From Penium margaritaceum (lineage: Eukaryota > Streptophyta > Zygnematophyceae > Desmidiales > Peniaceae), in assembly GCA_023375785.1 (NCBI GenBank), contig SZWC01008580.1, positions 31,963 through 95,962 on the forward strand: a DNA stretch of 64,000 bases, written 5' to 3'. Position numbers and translations under genes: made by a program. The notes under the pieces are model-generated. The model had not been told where the DNA came from and did not search any database. It saw only the letters and a program-made list of their open reading frames with translations. Positions 22,064 through 34,012 of this stretch are shown here, in pieces. Each line of letters starts with the position of its first letter. Positions within the stretch are counted from its first letter, which is position 1.

Positions 22064-22070
22064 TATAAAA
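22064..22070 (+). promoter_or_regulatory. TATA box downstream of the tRNA-like block
   Basis: TATAAAA in AAGTATAAAAGCC. It could belong to a solo LTR spanning about 21660-22159 (TGTTG...CAACA), but I found no target duplication or primer site to confirm this. Confidence 0.35.
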
Positions 22071-22159
22071 GCCTGTACCTTGCATGCATCCATTTACAGT
22101 TCTTGCCTTTGAGACTCCTCACAGAGTGTCCAACCAAAGGTAGACACTAAAGACCAACA

Positions 22160-23030
22160 TGCGGACTTCGTGAGGTTGCAAACCAAACGAACCTAAAGTG
22201 TGGATCCCTCGTTCGAGGGTGATATGTTGTCTTGGTTGCAATACCAAGAGCGGTTGGCGGCCTCCCATGTCGGGACCCGTTTTCTAGACCGTTGCTATCC
22301 GGCGCATTGACAATTGAATCATGGAATACCGTTTCATTTGAGGAAATTATTGAATGCAATATGTATTTCCTCCCCTTTCCAGCTTCTCTTACCCTGATTT
22401 CTGAGATGGAGGGAGGTTCTCTGCCGCCTTCTTCTGTTATAACCTCGGCTCGGATCTACCTCTGAATTTGGCCTCTCTTGCTTTACTTACTGTCTCCTAT
22501 TCATCTTTTTCAGCAAGCTCTGTGCCCACCTCTCTCTCACTCTCTCTCTCTAGAACCAGCTGTGCCCTCCATCTCTGAGGCGCTCCCTAAGCCCTCTACA
22601 TCTACCTCATTGCCAGCGCTGCCTTCTCTAGTATCGCCTACCATCGCCTCCGTATGCTTTGTGTCTCCCTATGTGCGTTGCAGTCGTCTTCGTGCCCTTC
22701 CCAGTCAGAGTTGCATATCTGTTGCTTCCTCTTAAGGCACATCCTCACATGGTCCCACGGCTTGAGACTGGACCACCCTGACTGGCGTGCCCAGACTCCA
22801 TGCTCTTTGGCTTGCAATATCAGCTGATGTTTCCACCTCTGTGTCAGATGTTAATCCTAGCTCTGCTCTTGGATATGCACTCGTGGAGCATGAGTTTCAT
22901 CTGCTCTTGCTATGTCCATCTCTGGGTTTTTGGCTTATTGCTTTACCAGTGCTGGTCTCTCCCAAATTCCTCCAAAGCCTATGACAGTTCTCAAGGTCTG
23001 GAAAGTTGAAGACTCCTCTCTGCGGGGAAC
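22160..23030 (+). pseudogene. Copia element B2: linker remains before RT
   Basis: Ser/Pro/Leu-rich open pieces (22478-22735 and 22787-22984) resemble the low-complexity integrase-RT linker of copia elements. The end (LPVLVSPKFLQSL) parallels the stretch before RT in element B at about 52430. No integrase is visible. Confidence 0.35.
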
Positions 23031-23032
23031 AG

Positions 23033-24530
23033 CCATGCAGGATGAGCTCAAGGAAAAATGAGGGCATGGTGTACATGAACGTATCGATCTCCAACATAGC
23101 AGACAGGTTGTCTCAGCCAAGTGACTTTATTGCCAAAATTTGAAACAAGACAACATACTAGACCGTTACAAGGCTCGTCTACGAACAAGGAATTCTCACA
23201 AATTTCTGGGGTTGACTTTGATAAAATCTTTGCCCCAGTGGGCCTTAACACCACTACACGTGCCCTTCTCATCCTTGTTGCTCAACATGATTAGAAGCTT
23301 GAGCAGATAGACATGAGTAATAACTTGAGACACTATAGGCTTGATGAAGAGATTTGTATCATCCAACCTCCTGCTTTTCCCGATGGCACCAACAAGGTGT
23401 GGCAATTTTACAAGGGTCTGTATGGACTCAAACAGTCATCGTGGTGCTGGAACCATGAGATAATGTCCCTGCTTGAGGAATGTGGCTTTTGCAGAAGCAA
23501 AGTGGACACTGCATGGTTCCTCAGTGCACCCTCTTCTCCACTTGTGGCCATCCTTGTCTATGTGGATGAATTACTCATTGCATCTCATAGCCAGGTTGTC
23601 GTCTAGGGATTCAAGAGCCTCCTACTGTCAGCATACAAAATGAGGGATACTTGATCTGCCTGAGTATTCTTGGGATTGGAGCTTGAGCGTGACCGCTCAA
23701 AGAAAACACTGCATGTTGATCAAGCTGTGTTTGTTCACAGATTGAGGGAGCGTTTTTCCTCCTTACTCTCTGCCATCCCTCCGACCTCTACTTTGATGAC
23801 TTCAGCGGGCCACATGATTTTTCATTTTTTGGATTTCTCCAAGTTCGAGAACACCACAACTGACTACCTACATGTCATTTGCCCACTAATGTCTGTGGCC
23901 ACCACCACTCGTATAGAATTAGCCTTTGCGGTGAAATTTCTGTCTAAGCTCTCTCAGTTTCTTCAAGAGAGACACTTTGAGGATGTACTTTGTGCGGTGC
24001 GGTACGCTCTGTTTACAACACGCATAAGACTATATTTTAAGGTGTAGCCCTCAGTCATTGTCCGTGGTTTCACCACCAATGATTGGGCTCATGATTCAGA
24101 TGCATGTAGTCATATAGGCTATACCACCATCAAGGACACAGCTGTCTCCTCAAATAGTAGCAAACAAGGATATGTTGCAAGGAGCTCAAGAGAAGCTAAG
24201 AATGTAGCACTTGGCGCAAGCACATGTGAGGCTGTCTGGTTGTGGCGCTTGTTGCAGCAATTGTGCATCCCCATTTGCTACATCACCTTGTACTGTGACA
24301 AGTAGAGCACAAAAGCCATTGCTGAAAACGATGGCACACACTATTCACGTACAGATCACATTAATATTGAGCACCATTTTCTTCGTGAGTGCATTGTTGC
24401 CTGCTTGGTCTGAGTTTTCCAAGAGGATCCGCATCCACAGCGGAATGAATTTATCACAATGATGCTTAACAGAAACATCTTTGCGTGTGGTGTCCATGCT
24501 GTTGGTCTTGTCCTTCCCCTTGATCCCGTT
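23033..24530 (+). pseudogene. Copia element B2: reverse transcriptase and RNase H
   Basis: RT starts near 23033 and reads through several stops. GVDFDKIFAPVG-like and QIDMS.. segments lead to GLYGLKQSSWCWNHE (about 23420-23460). The catalytic box is LVYVDELLIAS (about 23550-23585), with Glu in place of the second Asp of YVDD. RNase H follows: DWAHDSDA, then SKQGYVARSSREAKNVALGAS (about 24160-24225) and HINIEHHF near 24355. It parallels element B closely in layout. Inactive because of stops, frame changes and the YVDE site. Confidence 0.85.
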
Positions 24531-24540
24531 TGACCCTTGC

Positions 24541-24549
24541 TCCCTCTCC

Positions 24550-24641
<92 letters not shown>
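24541..24641. repeat. (TC)n microsatellite
   Basis: An almost uninterrupted TC run ends at an assembly gap. It gives spurious Ser/Leu open frames. Confidence 0.95.
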
Positions 24642-24935
24642 NNNNNNNNNNNNNNNNNNNNNNNNNNNNNNNNNNNNNNNNNNNNNNNNNNNNNNNNNNN
24701 NNNNNNNNNNNNNNNNNNNNNNNNNNNNNNNNNNNNNNNNNNNNNNNNNNNNNNNNNNNNNNNNNNNNNNNNNNNNNNNNNNNNNNNNNNNNNNNNNNNN
24801 NNNNNNNNNNNNNNNNNNNNNNNNNNNNNNNNNNNNNNNNNNNNNNNNNNNNNNNNNNNNNNNNNNNNNNNNNNNNNNNNNNNNNNNNNNNNNNNNNNNN
24901 NNNNNNNNNNNNNNNNNNNNNNNNNNNNNNNNNNN
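24642..24935. other. Assembly gap, 294 N
   Basis: A run of N between (TC)n and (TG)n. Confidence 0.99.
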
Positions 24936-24957
24936 TGTGTGTGTGTGTGTGTGTGTG
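24936..24957. repeat. (TG)n microsatellite
   Basis: A TG run on the right side of the gap. Confidence 0.9.
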
Positions 24958-25011
24958 ACTGATACTGGCTTATTTCAGCATGTGAGTGCTGTGACTGCGG
25001 TCTATTGGGAG

Positions 25012-27051
25012 TGTTAACATCTGTGGTTCAGTTGGTGGCCCATCACACCCAGAATGCCCTCTTGTCTCGCTCCACATGCTCATTGTATCACACTTGTACC
25101 GGAGACTAAGCGGTGTGACCGCGCTGGAACTCTTTCCACGTGATGGGAGGTAGCAATGGGCCCTTTAGATACCTTATGATTCCAGTTTCATCTTCAACGT
25201 GCGTGTGGGTTTCTTGGGGAGATTTATTCCTGCATTCTGGGTGCTGATCATTAGGGGCCCACCTAGCCATGTTAATTCTAAGCCATGGCGAGTAGGCAGT
25301 CTCATTTTTGGGCATGACCCCCGGGTGGTGGTGTGGCGTTGGCATGCTCCACACATGATTGATGCCACTCTCACCGGCTCGCGCTAAGTGTACCCTCCAT
25401 TTTCTACTATTTTTCGCATCTCTCAATTCATTCCAACAAACCTTTCTTCAGGCTATGGCGTGTCCAAGGTGGGACCTCTCCCACTCCCTTGTCCTTCTAT
25501 TCAATGATACCCAAGGTTCCAACTACCCTAGAGGTCACCGGGACTGTCAAAACAGCAACACAAACCCCCTCAAGATAGCAAGAAAACCAGGGGAAAACAC
25601 TATTTAACCTTGCAATGACATCATAGCCTCAAATGAGTGAAATAAATGTTAAAAAAGAAAAACAATGCAACCATGTCCAAAACTGACAGTAATCACAATT
25701 GTGAGAAAAGGTACACCAATGGTTTAAACATCCCGGCAGAACTTCACTTCATTATGTCTGAGGCAAGGGGCTTTGCTTGGATATGCCTCAGAACAAGGGG
25801 CGGGTTTGATTTATGTCCTACTTGAACATAGAATATGATAATCGGTCCTGAGGACAATTTTTCTTGGTGGTGTTTTCCTTTCGTGTTCCCACCTCGGTTT
25901 CGTAGTCTTTTTGTTTCTACACATGGTATTAATCTTTGCAGTGCCATTTAGATTAAGAAGTTGCTCCTTTGACTGCCAAGTTATAGCCAGCTGCTGTTTG
26001 GAGGCTTGCAACTAGGTTCTTCTATTTTGAGACATATTTTCATCCATCACCTGTTTGGCACAATGTTAAATCCGTGCCCACAGTTTTGAAGAACAAGTGC
26101 AGATCACAATTCAAGTCGCTCTCTGAACTCGATTTTCATGGGGTCGTTGCTCCCTTGCGAGATCGTGATCGAGCGATGGCTGCTTTTCAAAACTACATTT
26201 TCTTTCATTACAACCAAACCCATGTCGCTTGCAATACAAACCCAAACCAAACCGAATCCCAAACTACATGCAGGGTTTGAGGATTTTGTTTTTGCATGGT
26301 TAACTGTTGGGCCCTGCGGTAGTGGGACCGAGCAGGTTCCCTTTCAATGCATGGGGAGTCTCAAATCCCTCATGCAAACCTCACACATCCCCCCTCCAAA
26401 ACAATGACAAACCCCTCGATAGAGGGTATTGTCACTTTTTTTGCAAAAATGCTGACATCAGCACTCCAAGGAAGCATGCATGTCCCATGGAGTTGATGAA
26501 AACTTTGTGTCAAAATTGCGTTTGGACGCAAATTAGGGATGCGGTTGTATTTTCATCCCCACTAAGGACATGAAACAGGGACATTTTGGTAGGTGTGTCC
26601 TATTTTCTGCTGGTTTGTTGGCCTAGCACACTTTTTTTGTGCACTTGTGAAAGAGGGTACATCTACACACTTGTGTTGTTTGCTGGCGAATTTCTGATTC
26701 CTTCAAGCATGTTTCTGCCACCTCTCCAACTTTCTCAACGGTGTCTGTAACATTGTGTCTCCTACAATGTACTCCCATACATCAAAAGGTTGCCGAGGGG
26801 ACTTCTCTTTATCCCAAATGAGATCCATCCATCTCTCATGACTATTCACACAATCATCTTTACTCGTCAAGGGGGATTGCACTCCCCCTCTCATCTTGTT
26901 CACTCTGCAACCAGAACTTAAACAGTCCACATCTTGTCTTATAGTCACACCATTTGTTGCATATTGACTGTTACATTGCATGACCTCAGCTCCTCACACT
27001 CCTTGCACTGTACCTTTACATAACATGTAGTAAAAGGTGTTATTCATGTGA
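25012..27051. other. No recognised gene; may begin with the 3' LTR of B2
   Basis: GGGAG followed by TGTTAAC at 25012 looks like a polypurine tract and LTR start for B2, but no partner LTR was found. The rest up to 27051 has short open stretches only and no recognised motif. Confidence 0.35.
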
Positions 27052-27068
27052 GCCATCCATGTCTGTCT

Positions 27069-27550
27069 GTACAGCTTACTGTGACCAGTCGGCCATGTCC
27101 ATACTTGTGCCGATCCTTTATGCAGACCCAGCTGGTGCTGGAGCACCGGTGGATGGTGGCTCCAAACACCAACAGCTGCTAGAAAACTGCCACCGAGTCC
27201 CGGGGGCATAGTCCTTTTGCAGTCGCTAGAGTTTTCGTGGTGGACTGACTCTTGAGCCCGATTTGTATGCCTTGCATTGTGTGTCTACCGATCAACATTG
27301 CACTTGTATGTGTGACCAGTTGTAGCGTCCGGCTTGAGATTTTGCATCTCTATGTTCAGATGGTGTTGCGATTGGATTCCTGATCACAGATATACAGCCA
27401 AAACATCAGTTTTGGACAGGTTTTAGGGCAAATTGACACAACCACGTGCGTCACCCACCGTGCATCATGGCAGTTTTTCATGCTGTGTGCTTGTCAGTTC
27501 TCATTCCGCTCTATGACATGGTGACGTTGTCCAGTCACCTTGCGAACTAG
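27069..27550 (+). repeat. A-type copia LTR, 5' part (unit 1)
   Basis: It is similar to the LTR of element A (54109-54570) in the same, plus orientation. Shared landmarks are TACTGTGACCA, GAGCCCGATTTG and GTGACCAGT. The first 20 bp of the LTR are missing, where the duplication begins. Confidence 0.75.
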
Positions 27551-27599
27551 TGAGCAAGGAGGAACAAAAAAAAGTTTTATGCTAGGGATACGCGCAAAG

Positions 27600-30500
27600 T
27601 CTCAAAAGTACAAAGTGATGCTCAACAATAATGTGCTTTGTGGGTACATGAAACACACCAGAGTTCTCTACAATGCGAAGAACACTCTGATTTTTACATT
27701 GTAGAATGATACAAGACAGAGATTCATGCAACTCACAAAACAGACGCTACAACAACACTGCCTCAACAACACCAACCCCTAGTGTGAAGTACTCAACCTC
27801 TGGTGAGCTATGTATGATGCAGCCCTACTTGCTGCTACACCGTGACGCAGCTTTGCCACCTAGCACAAACACGTAGCGAGTCCAACTGTGTCCATCAGGG
27901 CTCCAGGCCTAGTCACTGTCTGTGTAGCCATTGACTACTACCAAACATTACCATCAAATGCATAGTGCGAGGTACTGTGTGGAAACCACATACCACACCA
28001 CTTGCACAATTGCGTGCAGGGCTCTTGCCCAAGGAAACTACAAGAACTGTGTGAGGAGGTTGACGAGGAAGGCCATTTTGAGTCGTGTGGTCGTGGCAAA
28101 GTAAATCAAAGAACCAATGAGGCGCAAGTACAAGGTCACGTCCATTGTCTCCTCTAGCTGTGCTCGATCATCCACCTTTAAGGCATCCTAGCCATCAGGT
28201 GTGATGGGGGTTGAGGCTGTGGGGGCTATACCAAGGAGCTAAAAAAACCACTCCCCCACAATGTGAGCTTATGCAGCAAGAGTGCTCGCCACGTATGATT
28301 ATACATGATCTCCATCCCAAGGAAAACAGCCACAGGAGCAAGTCCTTCAACGTGCAGGCGGCCCGAAGGACTGCCCTGGCCTCCTTCACGGCCTCCATCA
28401 AACAAGAGCCTATCAGGACGTCTTTCACATAGCCCTGGATGACTGTGAAGCTCTTCGCGGTCCGTCTGGGAAAAAGAGACAGGCCAACGTCACTCTGTAC
28501 ATAACTGGCACGTGTCACTGTGTCGGTGGTCTCTTGATTCCAGCACAAGAATGACAGCTTAAGGCCATACATGGCCCTGGACAAGGGCCAGATCTTGTCA
28601 CTCACCTTGAAGCCAGGTGGCTGGACCATGTAGATCCTCTCTTGTAGGGTGCCATGGAGGAACACATTGTTCATGTCCATATGGTGTAGCTCACACTCAT
28701 GGTGAGCAACAACCCCGAACAAAGTGCGAGTAGTGGTCATGCTGTAAACGGGTGCAAAGGTGTCAATGAAATCTACACCCTCAACTTGTGAGAAACCCTT
28801 GTTTGCCAAGCAAGCCATGTAGTAATCTAGTGTGCAATCAAGCTTCTCCTTCTTGTGAAAGTCCCATTTGGTGTGTACAACCTTCCGTTGAGGTGGGAGG
28901 TCGACAAGCTCATAGACACCATGCTCGCACATGGCTCTTAGCTCACCCTGACAAGAAGCATGCCACAGCTTTTCTTCCTAAGTCCACAATGCCTTCTTCA
29001 ACATGCCTGAATGAGACACCATCAGGCCAAGGACCTTAGTGTGAGGCTCACCACTCTGTACACTACCATTGGGACATCTCGATGCCGAGTCGGCTGTCCA
29101 TTGAGTCGTGGAGGCCAGTGGTCAAAGGCGGCCACCGGGCTCACGGGAGTAGCCTGAAGCTGAAGTGGTCACCTTTAGTTTCACAGCAAGCGGATGGTCT
29201 GCCTCTGCAAGGGTTGTCAGCTCATACAGAAAGAGAGAGGACACAGCGCAATCAATGACAGGTACAGGCTCACGCACATCGGAAACGGGTGTAGGCCGAG
29301 GACCACGTGTGGCTGGGAATACCCCCAGTGGCACGACTATGTGTGCTGTAGAAAATTGGCATAGGCATAGGTATTCCTGTTGTGACCGATACTGGCACGG
29401 GAGTAGTTTTTTTTCAGGGGGGACAAAGAGTGGTACCAAAGGAAATTGACACTAGCACTGGATTAGGTGTCCCCGAGGAGACTGAAACTGGCATAGGAGC
29501 AAGTGTGACAGAGGGGACTGACACTGGCATGGGAGCAGGTGTGCCAGAGGGGATCGACACTAGCACAAGAGCAGATGTGAAACAAGGGACTAACACTTGC
29601 ATGGGAGTAGGTGTGCAAGAAGGTACCGATGAGGCCGATGGTCGGACAGCAAGAATGACAAGATTCTTGTCAGCCGGAGACTTGGCGCAAGGTGAGGAGG
29701 CTTGGATGGACCCATCCATCTTGAAGGTACTCATGTGGGAACGTGATTTGACAAAGAAAAAATGATGGACACGTTGAGTTAGGCAAGAGCCTAAAAGAGG
29801 AGAGCGTCTTGAGACTCAACGATGCGGTGGTGAGCGGGGTTCCAAAAACGTCAGGCCTTCGACCGGGGGGACATGCCGATGAAGGCACACATGTGACTCC
29901 AATGTGAGACCTTGGATCACTAATGGTCCTTGATGTACCAGATGGAGGCTAGAACCACTACACGCAAGCAAGAAAAAGGTTGACACAGTGGCCAAACCAT
30001 AACTCATACGGCATGACATGGTCCGGAAGAGGACCGTGTGGCAGGCGGTTCCAGACCCACGTCATGTTGGGGAATCCCTTAAATGCAAAGGACTCTAGAA
30101 GACCGCAATGAGACCTCATGACATGGACCGCATCCTCCATAGTGTGATTTCAATGCTCACCCATGCCATTTCACTGTTGGATAGCAAAGTAGAGAATTGG
30201 TGAAAAACACCGTGAAAAGAAGGTATCCATCTCACCTAAGAACTCAGCATCACGATCGGAGCAGAACATGTAGAGGGTGTGAGGAGAATGGCGCTTAAGC
30301 ATCACCAGCCACAGGCGGATGGCTTTCATCACTCTTGTGGTGGAGGTTGTAGACCCACCTCATCTGGGTGAAGTTACCAGCCAGTGTGAGAACATATCTA
30401 CCCCGATCTGAGATTGACTGGACTGGGAGGGGATCGAGAAGATCTGAGTGGACCAACTGGAGCGGGCACAGTGCCTGGGAGGTGGAGCAAGGGTAAGTGC

Positions 30501-31430
30501 AGCAATGCATCATTTCCTGAGACAAGAGACACTTGGTCTTGGACAGCTTCCGGAAAGAAGCCGCGTCAAGAGCAAGGGTCAAGGAGCTTGGACACAATGT
30601 TTGAGCTCACATGACAAAGGCGGCAGTGCACTCAACACCGGTGCTCAGGGGAGAGAAAACCAATGACAAATGCATGCGTAGATTCGGAGGAAGGAGAGGA
30701 GGCAATGGGAGTGCAACGACACCTATAATGCAGGTCATCATCAATTGAGGCACAGAGAACAATTGCACGAGTGTCGAGGGCACTCACTCTGGTAGAGTCA
30801 GCGGTGTTCTCGACAGAGAGACCCATCCTGGTGCAATCACGAACAAAGAGCAGGCTAAGCTCAAGAGCAGGGATGAAGATCACATTGGAAATATACAAGG
30901 GGCCAGACGGACCATCAAATTACACCATCCTAACGCCTTAGACAGGCAATGACTGACCAGACCCTGTGCAAACAGACCGAAGTAACATAACAGGGCCAAG
31001 GACCACAAAGTCGCTACGACGACCCAACCTGAATAGAGTGAAATGGATCAACAGTTTCCCAAGTGGCAACTCTTGGAAGGGACCTGAGCGGGAAGTATGT
31101 TTAGCCCGGACCATCCATATATTAAAAACAAGCCACTGCGATGACAAGTCACGTCATGGGTGGTGCTCGAGTCAATGATCAAAGTGCCACTCGCCTCACG
31201 ACTTGTCATCGGTACAAAGCAATAGGCCACAGAGCACTCTACCACTATCGGACGCTTGGCAGAAGGACTCGGAACAACAACAAACAACAAGAGTCTGTGA
31301 ATCGTCAAGCCAGTCAATACATTCAGGTCCATCCTCATCACAAGCAAACTAAACTCCCCCACAAGACAATGAACATAGTAGGAGAAGGTTTGTGGACCAC
31401 TCGGCTGAGACAACACACTTGCACCTTGCT
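27600..31430 (-). pseudogene. A-type copia pol, inverted (unit 1): protease, integrase, RT, RNase H
   Basis: Read from 31430 downward. The protease has LIIDSSTTHDVT, with Ser in place of the Gly of DSG (about 31150). The pre-integrase and integrase run from about 30600 to 29820: LVHSDLLDPLP (first Asp), MFCSDRDAEF (second Asp) and a degenerate NGMGEH with Glu. A Pro/Val/Ser linker precedes RT (28932-28195): ELVDLPPQRKVVHTKW, HHMDMNNVFLHG, and a catalytic box changed to GYVKDVLIGS. RNase H remains run to about 27600 (VNGYTDSD, IVENSGVFH, KHIIVEHHF). It lies opposite in direction to the LTR pieces on both sides. Inactive. Confidence 0.88.
29480..29620 (-). repeat. Tandem ~48-bp repeats in the copia linker (unit 1)
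   Basis: The motif GGAGCAGGTGTGCCAGAGG and close variants recur about three times. On the coding strand they give a Pro/Val/Ser repeat like the linker of element A. Unit 2 has the same at about 37460-37590. Confidence 0.6.
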
Positions 31431-31759
31431 AAGTATGCGATGCGAGCAGCTGACGAAGCTCCGCAATTGTGCGATCCCGGGCGTCCTCGTCACTACTACC
31501 GCTGCAAGAAGCGATGGCATCCGTTGCTTTGTGGTCATGAGGTGAGGTGGTCCGCCTGTGTGTCACCAGAGGACATCCGCTACATGCAAGCTGCCTGGAG
31601 ACCGCGCATGACCTAGGTCAAGTCGAGGGGCGACCGGCACTCCATGTAGCGATGTGTACACCGCAGTTGTAGCAGTGGACAGAGCTTCCACTTCTAGTAC
31701 TGTCCGACTACTATTGTTGCTATCCCTTTCCGCATCTCTTTTTCTCCTTCTTCCCATGT

Positions 31760-32020
31760 GCAACCGCTACAACACCCAACTTTTTGTCGCTCAAGGTAGA
31801 GGAGGAGGAGGAAGTGGTGGAAGTGGGGCTCACGAACTGGGACAAAGGCGTAGGAGGGGTCGAGGTCACGAGTGCAACAAGCAGACTTCGCTTTAGATGT
31901 CAGTGTTGGGTAGTAGTTGATGGCTATAGAGACAATAACTGGCTACGGAGCCCTGATGGGCAAAGTCCGTCTGGCTATGTTTTCTTGCTCGGTGGCACCG
32001 CTATGTCGTGGCGTACCTGT
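31760..32020 (+). pseudogene. Plus-strand gag and RNase H scraps (unit 1)
   Basis: On the plus strand a gag-like VAQGRGGGGSG stretch (about 31790) is followed by an RNase H piece (DGYRDNNWLRSPDG, then GYVFLLGGTAMSWRT, about 31915-32020). The RNase H piece matches element A (DGYTDSDW...). Both face opposite to the adjacent pol. Confidence 0.65.
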
Positions 32021-32685
32021 TGGTTTGCATGGCTTCCATCCGTCACGACGGACGCCGATGGATGACCCATACATCCCACGTTAGTGGTATACGGTAGAGG
32101 AGAGTGTGACGACACGAAAGGCCTCCGGAAGATCTCAAGACCTCTCCATCATCTATGACAGCACCAGCAAAATGCAGTTGATGCGTTCCGGCAGCTCTGT
32201 TGACTTGTGTAGAGCTAGGAGAGTTTTCTCGGTGGGTTGAGACTTGCGCACCCAGTGGACTGTACCGGTGCGACGAGGATACCCGGTGGCTGTAGTAGTG
32301 CTTCCGATGACCAGAAAGCCGTGCGTGATGTTTGGATGTGGATTCCAAGATTTTCTAGCATTGCTCGTATTTTCTCATTGGTTGAGACCCGGGCACTCAG
32401 AGAGCTGTTCTGGTGCCTCGAGGAGACGACCGTTGATTGTTATTGTAGTGTACGTAGTGTGTTCTCCCCGCTGACTCGTTTGGGTTCAACTGGGTTGACG
32501 GGGCTCGGTGCGGCTAGCTGTCGGCGCCCCTACATAAGCCCACTTGGGGCTCATTTGTATTCCTCTCCTTGTTCATTCATGTCATGCATTCTAGACTTAG
32601 CCAAATTCTTGCCATTTTGCACTACACTAGCACACAGAGCTCATGTTTGTGTTTGCATGGGCTTGCGTGCTCTAGTTCATTTCCA
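32021..32685 (+). repeat. A-type LTR, 3' part (unit 1)
   Basis: The last 130 bp resemble the end of the element A LTR (GCATTC..GAC, TAGCCAAA.TCTTGCC) and run into a primer site. A TATA-like CTACATAAG lies near 32532. The left part, 32021-32560, is not aligned to anything I recognise. Confidence 0.55.
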
Positions 32686-32688
32686 TCT

Positions 32689-32700
32689 TGGTATCAGAGC
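32689..32700 (+). promoter_or_regulatory. Primer binding site, tRNA-iMet (unit 1)
   Basis: TGGTATCAGAGC, complementary to the 3' end of plant initiator tRNA-Met. Confidence 0.9.
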
Positions 32701-32702
32701 AC

Positions 32703-33545
32703 AGGGGGGCGTGCGAGCAGCAGAAGCAGTAGCACTGGGCAAACACACAGAGAATGCGCCACATGGAGCCATGCATGCAGCAACAAGAGGGAGCGTGAAG
32801 TGGCTGCAGGTGAATGCCACAGGGGCAGTGAGCCACGCACAGAAGCATTAGCGATTGCGGCGGCAAGAGCAGTAGCAGTAGCAAACGTAGCAGCCGCGGC
32901 AACTGCGATGCCACGTTGTAGGAGTAGTGGCGGCAGAACAACCGCTCACAATAGCAGCTACATCGGCGGCAGCAGCAGTAGCAGCGGCGTGCGGCAGCAT
33001 TTGCAGCAGCTCCGCCTGCGGCTGCAGCAGCAGCATCGGTAGTTGTTGTACCGCATAGCAGCAACAGCAGCGGTGGTAGCAGTAGTGGCAGCAGCAGCAA
33101 CCAGCAGCAACAGCGACGGTGCACAACATCAAGCAGCAGCAACTGCTATGACGCATAGAAGCAAGAGCAGCGGCGGCAGCAACAAGCAGCAGCAACAGCA
33201 ACAGTGCACAACATTAGCAACGGCGGCGATAGCAGCAATCAGAAGCAGTAGTAGCGGGTAGCAGCAGCAGCAGCAGCAACCAGGAGCAATTGTGACGGTG
33301 CACAACATCAAGCAACAGCAATTGCGGCGACGCATAGAAGCAGGAGCAGCGGCAGCAGCAGCAAGCAGCAGCAATAGCAACAGTGCACAACAGCAGCAGC
33401 GGCGGCAAAAGCAGCAAGTAGAAACAGTAGTAGCGGGTAGCAGCAGCAACAGAGGCGGCCGAATTTGCAACCACCACCGCAGCAGTAGTAGCAGCCATTG
33501 CCACAGCAGTTGCGTCCACAACAGCAGCGGTTGCTGCTGCCACCT
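32703..33545 (+). repeat. CAG/GCAGCA-rich 5' leader (unit 1)
   Basis: Imperfect CAG/CAA/GTAG triplets extend for about 840 bp directly after the primer site. All frames give Ser/Gln/Ala or Cys/Leu runs. Element A has the same kind of leader, so this is a family trait, not a host gene. Confidence 0.8.
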
Positions 33546-33589
33546 GCGTCCCTGAAACCCTCCCCACTCTCTTGAGAGGGCTCCTTGAA

Positions 33590-34012
33590 GGCCAAGTGGG
33601 CCCCCCTTGACGGGCCCTCTTGGAGGGGCCCGCCGAGCCCCTGCCCTCGAGGGGCCCCTCAGAGGGGCCTGTCAGGCCCCTCGGCCCCTTCGGCACCGTC
33701 GGCCCTGTCGGCCGATCGACGGAGGGGCCGACCGCAAAAGAGGGGCGGACCCCCCCTCCCTTCCCCTCCGTCGGTCCTTCTGCCATCCACTCACTCGCAC
33801 ATAGTGCAAGCGAGTGAGCTAGACAGGCCGGACCTCTCCCCTCCTATTCCTTTATTTTCTCATTTGCCCCACTTCCAAGAGGCAATCGAGAAAAGGGAGA
33901 CGCGAGAAAGTAAAGTTGAGGGGAAAAAGGCAAAAAAAAAGGGAAAGAGAAAGAAAAGGGGGTGGGGGAAAGACAAAAAGGGGGCTGAGAGTCAGAAGAG
34001 GGAAAAAAAGCT
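33590..34012. repeat. GC-rich palindromic block and polypurine stretch (unit 1)
   Basis: About 33590-33780 is made of repeated GAGGGGCCC and GGGCCCCTC motifs that can fold or form G-quadruplexes. About 33890-34012 is almost entirely purine. Unit 2 repeats both at 41577-41995. Confidence 0.75.

Noticed and set aside
21660-22159. Solo LTR bounded by TGTTG and CAACA
   Set aside because: No target duplication, primer site or second copy supports these ends.
24481-25017. Open frames rich in Ser-Leu
   Set aside because: They are translated (TC)n plus N and (TG)n.
32569-33042. Possible Ser/Gln-rich regulatory protein
   Set aside because: It lies in the LTR and leader next to a retrotransposon primer site and varies with triplet number.
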